This document shows positions 1-7,795 of a DNA stretch of 64,000 nt, one piece after another (the stretch's first letter is position 1; each line of letters opens with the position of its first letter). The notes beneath the pieces are model-generated. The model searched no databases, was not told where the DNA came from, and saw nothing but the letters and a program-made list of their open reading frames with translations. This stretch comes from Pseudomonas sp. H1h. Its GTDB lineage: Bacteria > Pseudomonadota > Gammaproteobacteria > Pseudomonadales > Pseudomonadaceae. The stretch covers positions 62,001-126,000 of the forward strand of contig NZ_AYMJ01000020.1 of NCBI RefSeq assembly GCF_000633255.1, given 5' to 3'. Made by a program: the position numbers and the translations under genes.

Positions 1-1097
1 TCGCCCTCCAGAAAGCTCACCACCACTTCGACCCCTTCGCGCAACGACGCCGGCGACGTATCGCTCAATGCCGGCGCCAGGGGCAGCCAACAGTGGCTGG
101 CGGCAGCGCCCTCCCCCTGATAAAGCCAGTCAAACTGAACCGCCACCGACCGCAGTTGATCCGGTTGTGGCTCGTCGACCATCACCACCCAGGCCCGTTG
201 CAGGCTGTGCATGCGCGGCCTCGCACAAATGCTCACGGGTGCAGGGAGTGGCGCCTCGGCTGCGGCGAACAGCCGATTGCTGTAAGACGGCTCGCAGGCA
301 GGATCACCGCGATGCTCGATACGGCTCAGCAACCAGCGACGGTTGCACTCGGCCAACGGATGCCCGGCCAGCGCCAGCCAGTGGGCACTGCGCACGGTCG
401 GCAGGTCGCTGCGGCCTTCGGCCCTGTGGGTTCCGGCAGCAGGCTCGTGCACACCCGGCGCCTGCACTTGCACCTGCCAGCGACGCACCGCCGGCTCGGC
501 GCCATTGTCCACAGACGCCCCATCAGCCACGGGCAGATGCGCCGGATCATCGGCGAACACCAGACAATGTGCCTCAGGGCTGTGCTCGAAGTAATAGTGG
601 ATCCGCGCCTGCGCACACAGCCGCTGCACAAATTGCAGGTCCGATTCGCGGTACTGGGTGCAAAAGGTCCGCACCGGGTATTCGCGGTGCAGATCGAAGC
701 GTCGTTGCGTACCGACAATTCCATGTTCCTTGAGCACCTGCGCAAGGATCTGCGGCACGCTCTGGCTGCTGAAAATCCGCTGGCTGAAACGCAGTTCCAG
801 ACAACCGAGCTTCGGCGCCAGTTTCACCCGACACAACCGTGAACCTTCGCCATGCTCATGCTGGACGACACTCTGCAACTGGCCATTGAGGCCATTGTGC
901 ATGGGGCCGAACTGCAGGAACGCCGAACGAAAAAGCAGGCTGGCAAGGTCCAGTTGCGCGTCATCGATCAACAGATCGATGTCAAAGGCAAAGGGTTCGC
1001 TGATCCCCTCACTTCCGGTAAAGGCCAGCACCTCGAAGGGGTCGGAAAGCCCTGCAACATCGAGACGAAACGACGGCTCGTTGACTGAATCGAACAT
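1..1097 (-). CDS. vgrG: Type VI secretion spike protein VgrG (TssI), N-terminal part, cut by window edge
   Basis: The reading frame runs from ATG at 1097 to the left edge without a stop, giving about 365 residues; the C-terminus lies outside the window. The product begins MFDSVNEPSFRLDV and carries landmarks of the gp27-like half of VgrG, such as DLQFVQRLCAQARIHYYFEH followed by CLVFADDP. VgrG trimers form the tip of the type VI secretion needle and often carry or load effectors. What follows the gp5-like spike (an effector extension, or effector and adaptor genes) cannot be seen here. No other type VI gene is in the window, so it looks like an orphan or satellite vgrG locus transcribed away from speA. 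Family assignment is firm; cargo is unknown. Confidence 0.88.
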   Translation of the reverse strand, partial: MFDSVNEPSFRLDVAGLSDPFEVLAFTGSEGISEPFAFDIDLLIDDAQLDLASLLFRSAFLQFGPMHNGLNGQLQSVVQHEHGEGSRLCRVKLAPKLGCLELRFSQRIFSSQSVPQILAQVLKEHGIVGTQRRFDLHREYPVRTFCTQYRESDLQFVQRLCAQARIHYYFEHSPEAHCLVFADDPAHLPVADGASVDNGAEPAVRRWQVQVQAPGVHEPAAGTHRAEGRSDLPTVRSAHWLALAGHPLAECNRRWLLSRIEHRGDPACEPSYSNRLFAAAEAPLPAPVSICARPRMHSLQRAWVVMVDEPQPDQLRSVAVQFDWLYQGEGAAASHCWLPLAPALSDTSPASLREGVEVVVSFLEG

Positions 1098-1275
1098 GGG
1101 CGGATCTCTACAGGAGGGACGGCCGGGGATTCTCGCCGAGAGCCATGGCCGAGTAGAGAGCTGAAGTACAACTTAGGAAATGACCTACGCGAAAAGCAGA
1201 CCGGATGACTTTTCTGATGCAGTTAGCCAAACATTTCGCGAGGATTTTGGGAGATGTCCCACCGGGTTATCCGAG

Positions 1276-1296
1276 TTTTCCGCAGTTTGCGGAAAA
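1276..1296. repeat. Small perfect inverted repeat between vgrG and speA
   Basis: A 9-bp stem (TTTTCCGCA at 1276-1284, its complement at 1288-1296) encloses a 3-nt loop. It lies downstream of speA and upstream of vgrG, both on the minus strand. No T-run follows the stem on either strand, so intrinsic termination is possible but not well supported. The rest of the 230-bp gap shows nothing I can name. Confidence 0.4.
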
Positions 1297-1329
1297 ACTT
1301 CAGACAACCCGACGGGAGCGCACCTGTTC

Positions 1330-3243
1330 TCAGGAAGACAGGTAGGAGGAACGGGTCAGGCCCAGACGCAAGGCATCAAGGAACTGCGTACGCTCGCTGG
1401 CACTGATGCGGGCACTGGCGCACTTGTCGCGGTAGTGGGTCATCAGTTCTTCCGGCGACAAGTGCACGTAGCGCAACATGTCTTCGATGGTGTCGTGGGT
1501 TTCGATACCGGCGTGGTACACGCTGCCATCGGCGTTCTGGTAGATGTTCACCGAGTCGGTGTCACCGAACAGGTTGTGCATGTCGCCGAGGATTTCCTGA
1601 TAGGCGCCGACCAGGAACACACCCAGCAGGTAGTCTTCGCCCTCGTTCAAACCGTGTACCGGCAGGCTGGTTTCGATGCTCTGCTCGTCGACGTACTGGT
1701 TGATCTTGCCGTCGGAGTCGCAGGTCAGGTCTTGCAGCACGGCACGGCGCAGTGGCTCTTCGTCCAGACGGTGCAGCGGGATGATCGGCAGTACCTGATC
1801 GATCGCCCAGGTGTCCGGCAGGCTCTGGAACACCGAGAAGTTGCAGATGTACTTGTCGGCCAGCTTGTCGTTGAGTTCGTCGAGCACCTGACGGTGAGAA
1901 CGCTGACGTGCCTTCAGCGAGTTGTGCAGGCGGCGGCACACGGCGAAGTAGCACTGTTCGGCCAAGGCTTTTTCGGCCAGGGTCAGCTTGCCATCGGCGT
2001 ACTGCGAAGCCACGTCGCTCATGTAGTGCGTGGCGCGCCAGTAGGTCTCGGTGACCATTTCGATGTCGGTCGGGCCGAGCAGGTCAACCAGCCACTGCAC
2101 GGTTTCCGGCAGCGCTTCCTTGTTTTCGATCTGCGGGATTTCGTCGTTGTGTTTTTCAACGTCGGTCACCTGCACCACCAGCATCGCGTGGTGAGCGGTC
2201 AGCGAGCGACCGCTTTCGGAGAAAATGTGCGGGTGCGGCAGGCTCTGCGCATCGCAGAACTCCTTGAGCATCCCGACCACGACACCGGCATAGTCGTCCA
2301 TGTCATAGTTGATCGAACTGGCGTTGCGCGAGTGAGTACCGTCGTAGTCGACACCCAGTCCGCCACCAACGTCGATGTGATCGACCGGCAGGCCAAGGTT
2401 GCGCAGCTCGCCGTAGTAACGGATCGCTTCCTTGAAGCCATGCTGGTAGTCCGCGAGGTTGGCGATCTGCGAACCCATGTGGAAGTGCAGCAGGCGAATG
2501 CCCTGATCCAGGCCGGCGGCGCGGAAACGCTCGACCACCGACAGCAGTTGCGCCGCCGACAGGCCGAACTTGGATTTCTCGCCACCGGTGTCCGCCCACT
2601 TCGACGAAGCCAGCGACGACAGGCGCACGCGCAGGCCAACCTGTGGCTTGACCTTGAGCGAGGCTGCTTCTTCGATCACCAGACCGACTTCGGATTCTTT
2701 CTCGATCACGATGAACACGTTGTGGCCGAGTTTCTGGCCCATCAGCGCCAGACGGATGAACTCGCGGTCCTTGTAACCGTTGCAGACGATGGTGCCGCCC
2801 TTCGGCGCCAGTGCCAGCACCGCCAGCAGTTCAGGCTTGGAGCCGGCTTCCAGACCGATGGAAACGTTCTGGGTAGCGATGATGTTCTCGATCACCGCTT
2901 CTTGCTGGTTGACCTTGATCGGGTACAGCGCGGTGTATTTGCTCTGGTATTCCAGACGCTCGATGTTCGAGTCGAAAGCACCGGTCAGCTGACGGACGCG
3001 ATCTTGCAGGATGTCGGGGAAACGCACCAGCAACGGCAAGGACAAGCCGCTCTTGCGCAGTTGGTCGACTTGTTCGAACAGGTCGATAGGCGAGCTGCTC
3101 GGGCCGTTCGGACGAACTTCGACGCGACCGGCGTCATTGATCGCGAAATACCCGGCCCCCCAATGGCGAATCCCGTAAACACTGCGGCTGTCCGCAACTG
3201 TCCATTGGCTGCCATCGTCTTTGCGTGTGCGTCGTACGGACAT
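1330..3243 (-). CDS. speA: Biosynthetic arginine decarboxylase
   Basis: The 637-residue product matches the usual length of the PLP-dependent fold-III biosynthetic arginine decarboxylase SpeA, which turns arginine into agmatine for putrescine and spermidine synthesis. The PLP lysine sits in YPIKVNQ at about residue 110. A glycine-rich phosphate-binding stretch (IDVGGGLGVDYDG) and the C-terminal catalytic cysteine context TCDSDGKI are also present. The ATG at 3243 is preceded by an AGGGGACTT ribosome site. It is monocistronic, reading away from sui1. In PAO1 this gene heads the same neighbourhood (PA4839 onward). Confidence 0.97.
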   Translation of the reverse strand: MSVRRTRKDDGSQWTVADSRSVYGIRHWGAGYFAINDAGRVEVRPNGPSSSPIDLFEQVDQLRKSGLSLPLLVRFPDILQDRVRQLTGAFDSNIERLEYQSKYTALYPIKVNQQEAVIENIIATQNVSIGLEAGSKPELLAVLALAPKGGTIVCNGYKDREFIRLALMGQKLGHNVFIVIEKESEVGLVIEEAASLKVKPQVGLRVRLSSLASSKWADTGGEKSKFGLSAAQLLSVVERFRAAGLDQGIRLLHFHMGSQIANLADYQHGFKEAIRYYGELRNLGLPVDHIDVGGGLGVDYDGTHSRNASSINYDMDDYAGVVVGMLKEFCDAQSLPHPHIFSESGRSLTAHHAMLVVQVTDVEKHNDEIPQIENKEALPETVQWLVDLLGPTDIEMVTETYWRATHYMSDVASQYADGKLTLAEKALAEQCYFAVCRRLHNSLKARQRSHRQVLDELNDKLADKYICNFSVFQSLPDTWAIDQVLPIIPLHRLDEEPLRRAVLQDLTCDSDGKINQYVDEQSIETSLPVHGLNEGEDYLLGVFLVGAYQEILGDMHNLFGDTDSVNIYQNADGSVYHAGIETHDTIEDMLRYVHLSPEELMTHYRDKCASARISASERTQFLDALRLGLTRSSYLSS

Positions 3244-3377
3244 CGAAGTCCCCTATAAAGAAGTCATAGTGCGTCGCCTGATCTCAGGCCGGCGCAGTCT
3301 AAAGAATGAAAATGACGGTTCGTCAGCGCCGCGGTAGACCGCGCTGACAGCGTGTAGTTTAGAAACCGGTATGAACA

Positions 3378-3458
3378 GGCTCTGTGAAAACCATGGAGAC
3401 GACGCCGGCGCTGAGCATGTCAGCACCGGATCAAGCCGCGGGTGGTTTTCACAGAGGC
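3378..3458. repeat. Long-range inverted repeat between sui1 and speA
   Basis: CTCTGTGAAAACC at 3380-3392 is repeated exactly in inverted orientation at 3444-3456, and the match extends with one mismatch to 3378 and 3458. About 50 bases separate the arms, and inside lies a second small inverted repeat, GCTGA CATG TCAGC. The element starts 3 bases past the sui1 stop. It could be a terminator-like hairpin for the minus-strand gene or a short mobile palindromic element; one copy alone cannot decide. Confidence 0.55.
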
Positions 3459-3460
3459 TG

Positions 3461-3832
3461 CTAGCCGCCGGACTTCTTCGCCTTGAAACCGTGCTTGATC
3501 AGCTCTGCCAAGAGTAGCTCGACATGATCGCCCTGGATTTCGATGATCCCGTCCTTCAACGCCCCACCGGTGCCGCAACGTTTCTTCAACGTTGTCGCCA
3601 GCTCCTTGAGGGCGTCTTCGGCCAGCGGCACACCGGTGATGGTGGTCACCGTCTTGCCGCCACGGCCCTTGCTCTCGCGGCGCACGCGGGCAATGCCGTC
3701 GCCCGCCGGGATCACGGTTTGTTTGCAGATACAGGCGTCCACCGGCTTACTGCATTCCGGGCAATGACGACCTGCGTCGGTGGAAAATACCAGGCCACCA
3801 AGGGCGGCGAAGGATGCGGCTTTTTTGGCCAC
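3461..3832 (-). CDS. Translation initiation factor Sui1/YciH family
   Basis: The product is a short Sui1/eIF1-like protein of 123 residues starting at GTG 3832, preceded by an AGAGGA ribosome site. The frame extends upstream to an ATG at 3868, but that adds 12 residues unlike the family. A CPEC...CIC cysteine pair near residues 25-36 suggests a small zinc-binding head. The Sui1 core follows, with RRESKGRGGKTVTTITGVP and KKRCGTGGALKDGIIEIQGD. The bacterial homologue YciH acts at the ribosome and influences start-site fidelity under stress. It stands between speA and the Nudix gene as in PAO1 (PA4840). Confidence 0.92.
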   Translation of the reverse strand: MAKKAASFAALGGLVFSTDAGRHCPECSKPVDACICKQTVIPAGDGIARVRRESKGRGGKTVTTITGVPLAEDALKELATTLKKRCGTGGALKDGIIEIQGDHVELLLAELIKHGFKAKKSGG

Positions 3833-4019
3833 CGGCAATCCTCTTGGGAGGACAAAGACTGATCGCAACCTCGGGCAAGGTTATCGACCGCGAAGCCCCA
3901 CTCAGGCAGGGGCAGCGCTACTGCACCGGATCCCCTGCAAAAGCAGGCCGGCACAGCTTGAAAAGGTCGCGCAGTGTAACGGCAAAAAGCGCAATTGCTA
4001 AGAGCCAATCGGCGCCAAT

Positions 4020-4577
4020 TCATGTGTTCTTTGCGACGTCGCTTTGCTGAGCCTTCAGATAACGCTTCAACGCTGCCAAGGAGTCCGGGCAGTAAGGCTT
4101 TTGCTCGATTTCCAGGAGCACCTGCGCGACCGGAATGAAGCGTGCTTCCAGGACTTCTTCCGGCTGCAGTTTCAGCGGCCCGTCCCACACCGCGGAAAAC
4201 GCCGAACACCACAGGCGGTTGTCGGTGTCTTCGAAGAAGAAATGATCGTGGGCGGTCAGTTCCACCCCGCCCACGCCCAGCTCCTCTTCCAGTTCACGGG
4301 CTGCCGACTCGGCGTAGGTCTCGTGCGCCTGCACCATACCGCCGGCCGCCACGTCCCAGTAACCGGGATAGATGGCCTTGCTCAAGGTGCGCCGGTGCAC
4401 GCAGAGTTCACCGGCAGAGTTGAACAGCATGATGTAGGTACCGCGACCGATCAGCCCGCGCTCACGCAAATCGGCCCGCACCAGGGCGCCGAGCAGGTTG
4501 TCCTGCTCGTCGACCCAGGCGATCTGTTCGGCATCGGAGGCGGCGCGGTGGGCCGCCTCTTTGGCGCTATCGACCAT
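4020..4577 (-). CDS. Nudix hydrolase (YfcD-like)
   Basis: The product has 185 residues. The Nudix box (Gx5Ex7REUxEExGU) is visible as GGMVQAHETYAESAARELEE followed by ELGV, giving the metal-binding glutamates. The fold and the HRRTLSKAIYPGYWD segment resemble the isopentenyl-diphosphate isomerase-like Nudix subgroup that includes E. coli YfcD. The natural substrate is not known and cannot be read from sequence. The stop codon of the upstream DUF2333 gene is 3 bases before this start, so the two are cotranscribed; PAO1 has the same pair. Confidence 0.93.
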   Translation of the reverse strand: MVDSAKEAAHRAASDAEQIAWVDEQDNLLGALVRADLRERGLIGRGTYIMLFNSAGELCVHRRTLSKAIYPGYWDVAAGGMVQAHETYAESAARELEEELGVGGVELTAHDHFFFEDTDNRLWCSAFSAVWDGPLKLQPEEVLEARFIPVAQVLLEIEQKPYCPDSLAALKRYLKAQQSDVAKNT

Positions 4578-4580
4578 GAC

Positions 4581-5648
4581 TCAGCCCTGATTGAGCAGTT
4601 GACGCAGATCGATCACTGCGGCGTTGGCCCGGGAAATGTAGTTGGCCATGACCAGCGAGTGGTTGGCCAATACGCCGAAGCCGCTGCCGTTGAGGATCAT
4701 CGGGCTCCAGACCGGCTCCTGCGACGCTTCCAGTTCACGGATGATCTGGCGCACGCTGACGGTGGCGTTCTTCTTCGCCAGCACATCGGCGAAATCGACT
4801 TCGATGGCGCGCAGCAAGTGCGACAGCGCCCAGGCCTGACCGCGAGCTTCGTAGAACACGTTGTCGATCTGCATCCACGGGGTCTCGACGACCTCCTCGT
4901 CCACTTGCGGCACTTCGCCAACGGCCGGGACTTCGGTTTTCAGCGCAGTGTTGAGCTTGACCCGGCCAACACTGGCCGACAGGCGTTGCGACAGCGAGCC
5001 CAGACGGGTGCCGACATCGCCCAGCCAGTTGTTCAGGTTGTCGGCGCGGGCGTAGAACAGCGCGTTTTTCTGCGAAGGGTCGGACAGACGCGCCTGATAA
5101 CGGCTCAGGGAGTTGATGCCTTCCTGATACTCAGATTCGCTCGACGGCAGGATCCAGCTCTTGTTATCGAAGTTGAAACGCGGCTCGGCCTTGGCCAGAT
5201 CGGCGTCTTCAGCCGACTGTGACTGTGAGCGGGCGAAGTCTTTACGCAGGGCGCGGGTCAGGTCACGCACCTGCACCAGCACGCCGTATTCCCAGCTCGG
5301 CATGTTGTCCATCCACAGGCCCGGCGGGAAACGGTCGTTGGAAATGTAGCCGCCCGGCTTGTTCAGCAAAGTGCCGGCGACGGTCTTCAGGGTCTCGACC
5401 GTGGTGTAGCCGACGACCATCTGCTTGCCTTCTTTCTCGGCCGCGACCTGGGCGTTCTGCGCCACCGGAAACAGCGCCGGCTCCTCGCTCCAGTACCAGC
5501 CAAGGCCGATGGTGACCAGCAGATAAATGCCGATCAGCGTGGCCAGCGCGCGGCTGAACAACAGCCCACCCACATAGCTGCGGGCGGCCGACTTCGGCTC
5601 AGCGGCACGTTCAGGCGCGCTGCCCGCGCGGTTCTTCCAGTCCAGCAT
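4581..5648 (-). CDS. DUF2333 family membrane-anchored protein
   Basis: The product has 355 residues with one N-terminal transmembrane segment near residues 33-51 (LFSRALATLIGIYLLVTIGL), so a short cytoplasmic tail and a large periplasmic domain are expected. The rest matches the DUF2333 family of proteobacteria (landmarks: PGGYISNDRFPPGLWMDNMP and NGSGFGVLANHSLVMANYIS). No biochemical role is established. It heads the two-gene minus-strand unit with the Nudix hydrolase. An AAGGATAT ribosome site lies upstream of the ATG at 5648. Confidence 0.92.
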   Translation of the reverse strand: MLDWKNRAGSAPERAAEPKSAARSYVGGLLFSRALATLIGIYLLVTIGLGWYWSEEPALFPVAQNAQVAAEKEGKQMVVGYTTVETLKTVAGTLLNKPGGYISNDRFPPGLWMDNMPSWEYGVLVQVRDLTRALRKDFARSQSQSAEDADLAKAEPRFNFDNKSWILPSSESEYQEGINSLSRYQARLSDPSQKNALFYARADNLNNWLGDVGTRLGSLSQRLSASVGRVKLNTALKTEVPAVGEVPQVDEEVVETPWMQIDNVFYEARGQAWALSHLLRAIEVDFADVLAKKNATVSVRQIIRELEASQEPVWSPMILNGSGFGVLANHSLVMANYISRANAAVIDLRQLLNQG

Positions 5649-6073
5649 GGCGATATCCTTTCAATCACTTGGGTTCAACGGTTCGACCACAACCATACAA
5701 CAACGTGCCGAGGCCGGCACTCGCCATTGAATAGAAGCAGAAAATCCACAGAAGGCGCGACACTGACCGGCTATTTTCTAAGGGTTTCCCTGATGCAGCG
5801 TCAGCAGCAAAGGTCCGGATGCAGCAATAGCAGATTAATGTGCATGTGTGTCAGCGTGTTGCCCGCACAGGCTTTTTCGCCCGCTGATCGGCACCATGTG
5901 CCCGGTTTGCGGGGAGCCTGACGACGAACAGGTCCAATCCGATACCCTCCGGTCAGAAACTGAATTGCGCAGCACCGCAGATTATTGACGCACGACACTC
6001 ATATAAGGGAAAAGAGGTGCTAGCATAGAGCCACCAGTCGATCTCAGCATGCACCCTAACTAGTAGTCAGGAT
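5649..6073. other. Divergent intergenic region, no gene seen
   Basis: These 425 bases separate the divergent DUF2333 gene and gcbA. Short open frames exist but have no ribosome site or recognisable product. A TTGACG hexamer occurs near 5984-5990, but no well-spaced -10 partner is convincing. It must hold both promoters; I see no known small RNA in it. Confidence 0.5.
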
Positions 6074-7744
6074 ATGACCGAGCCAGAAGACCCCAGCCGT
6101 GAGCGCCTCAAGCACCACTTTGCCCAGCGGGTAATTCATCAGGCACGTCAGATTCTTGAGATATGGCAACGCCTGCAACGCAATGAGTGGTCCACTGCCG
6201 ACCTCGCCGAACTGAGCGAGGCCAACCTGCGCCTGCTGCGTTTTGCCGAGCGCTTCGAGCAGCCCGAGCACACGCAACTGGCCCACCACATCAGCCAATC
6301 GCTGAACGCCGTCGATGCCAATCGCGGCCGCCTGAGCAGTGGCCTGATCACCGATCTCAATCGCTTGATGCAACGCCTGTCGCGTACCGGCCTGCGTCAT
6401 GGCGATCAACTTGACCAGACATTTCTGCCGCCGCTGCGCAAACCGATCTATGTGTTGCTGCAGGATCACGACCGCGCCGAACGCCTGGCCAAGCAACTGG
6501 AATTTTTCGGGCTGACCGCGCAGGCGCTGGATAGTGTGTCGGCGTTTCGCTCCTCGATGGTCGAGCGTTTGCCGGCCGCGATCGTCATGGACGTGGACTT
6601 CAGCGGCGCCGGTGTCGGCCTGCAACTCGCAGCCGAAGCCCAAGTGGGCCTGGAAGAACCGTTGCCGCTGCTGTTCTTCAGCCTGCACGAAACCGACACT
6701 CCAACCCGCCTCGCGGCAGTACGCGCCGGTGGCCAGGAATTTCTCACCGGCACCCTCGAAGCATCGAGCCTGCTGGAGAAGATTGAAGTCCTGACCTGCG
6801 TTGCGCAGTACGAGCCTTATAAAGTGCTGATCATCGACGACTCCCGCGCGCAGGCCTTGCACACCGAACGCCTGCTCAACAGCGCCGGGATCGTCACCCG
6901 CACCCTGATCGAACCGATCCAGGCGATGGCCGAGCTGGCGGATTTCCAGCCGGATCTGATCATCCTCGACATGTACATGCCGGCCTGCACCGGCACCGAG
7001 CTGGCCAAGGTCATCCGCCACAACGACCGTTACGTCAGTGTGCCGATCATCTATCTGTCCGCCGAGGACGATCTGGACAAACAGCTCGACGCGATGAGTG
7101 AAGGCGGCGACGACTTTCTGACCAAGCCGATCAAGCCACGGCACCTGATCACTACCGTGCGCAACCGTGCCGCCCGCGCGCGCAATCTGAAAGCACGGAT
7201 GGTCCGCGACAGCCTCACCGGCCTGTACAACCACACGCACATCCTGCAATTGCTCGAAGACTGCTCGTTCCGCGCCCGCCGCGAGAACAAGCCGCTGAGC
7301 TTTGCCATGCTCGACATCGACCATTTCAAGCGGGTCAACGACAGCCACGGTCACCCGATGGGCGACCGGGTAATCAAGAGCCTGGCGCTGTTCCTCAAGC
7401 AACGCCTGCGCAAGACCGATTTCATCGGCCGTTACGGCGGCGAAGAGTTCGCCATCGTCATGCCCGACACGGATATAGAAGCGGCGCACAAAGTGCTCGA
7501 CGAGATCCGTCAGCGCTTCGCCGAGATCCACTACCCGGCCCAGCCGCAGGATTTGTGGTGCACCTTCAGCGCCGGCGTGGTGGAAATGCGCGAGGACTCT
7601 GACAGCCTGATGATGGCCAGCCAGGCCGACGAAGCGCTGTACCGCGCCAAGGGTGCCGGACGCAATCGCGTGCAGACCGCGCGCGACTCAAAGCAAAGTG
7701 CCACTTTTTCATCGGATTCCACCGATTCGGTCATAACCCTGTAA
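6074..7744 (+). CDS. gcbA: Response regulator diguanylate cyclase GcbA (REC-REC-GGDEF)
   Basis: The product has 556 residues. An N-terminal helical region (1-120) is followed by a first receiver-like domain (about 124-240), a second receiver (about 249-365, phospho-acceptor D299 in ILDMYMP, lysine in FLTKPIKP), and a GGDEF domain (375-540). The catalytic loop reads GGEEF at 455-459 and the RxxD product-inhibition site is intact (RKTD, 446-449), so c-di-GMP synthesis with feedback is expected. The first receiver keeps acidic D173/D175 but has FLTGTLE where the conserved Lys-Pro should be, so it is probably degenerate. By architecture and neighbours it is the orthologue of PA4843 and P. fluorescens Pf0-1 GcbA, which promotes attachment by restraining flagellar motility. 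Confidence 0.93.
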   Translation: MTEPEDPSRERLKHHFAQRVIHQARQILEIWQRLQRNEWSTADLAELSEANLRLLRFAERFEQPEHTQLAHHISQSLNAVDANRGRLSSGLITDLNRLMQRLSRTGLRHGDQLDQTFLPPLRKPIYVLLQDHDRAERLAKQLEFFGLTAQALDSVSAFRSSMVERLPAAIVMDVDFSGAGVGLQLAAEAQVGLEEPLPLLFFSLHETDTPTRLAAVRAGGQEFLTGTLEASSLLEKIEVLTCVAQYEPYKVLIIDDSRAQALHTERLLNSAGIVTRTLIEPIQAMAELADFQPDLIILDMYMPACTGTELAKVIRHNDRYVSVPIIYLSAEDDLDKQLDAMSEGGDDFLTKPIKPRHLITTVRNRAARARNLKARMVRDSLTGLYNHTHILQLLEDCSFRARRENKPLSFAMLDIDHFKRVNDSHGHPMGDRVIKSLALFLKQRLRKTDFIGRYGGEEFAIVMPDTDIEAAHKVLDEIRQRFAEIHYPAQPQDLWCTFSAGVVEMREDSDSLMMASQADEALYRAKGAGRNRVQTARDSKQSATFSSDSTDSVITL

Positions 7745-7795
7745 CAGAACCGCAATAAATTCAGGCGCTTACCATTTCTGCCGTTGGTAGCCGTC

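Noticed and set aside
1276..1296. The inverted repeat downstream of speA as an intrinsic terminator
   Set aside because: No T-run follows the stem on either strand; it is listed only as a repeat.
1180..3258. A 692-codon open frame on the plus strand
   Set aside because: It is the antisense of speA, a clearly conserved gene; its translation is biased and matches no known protein pattern.
5727..5998. Short open frames in the DUF2333-gcbA gap
   Set aside because: They lack ribosome sites and recognisable products and overlap one another on opposite strands.
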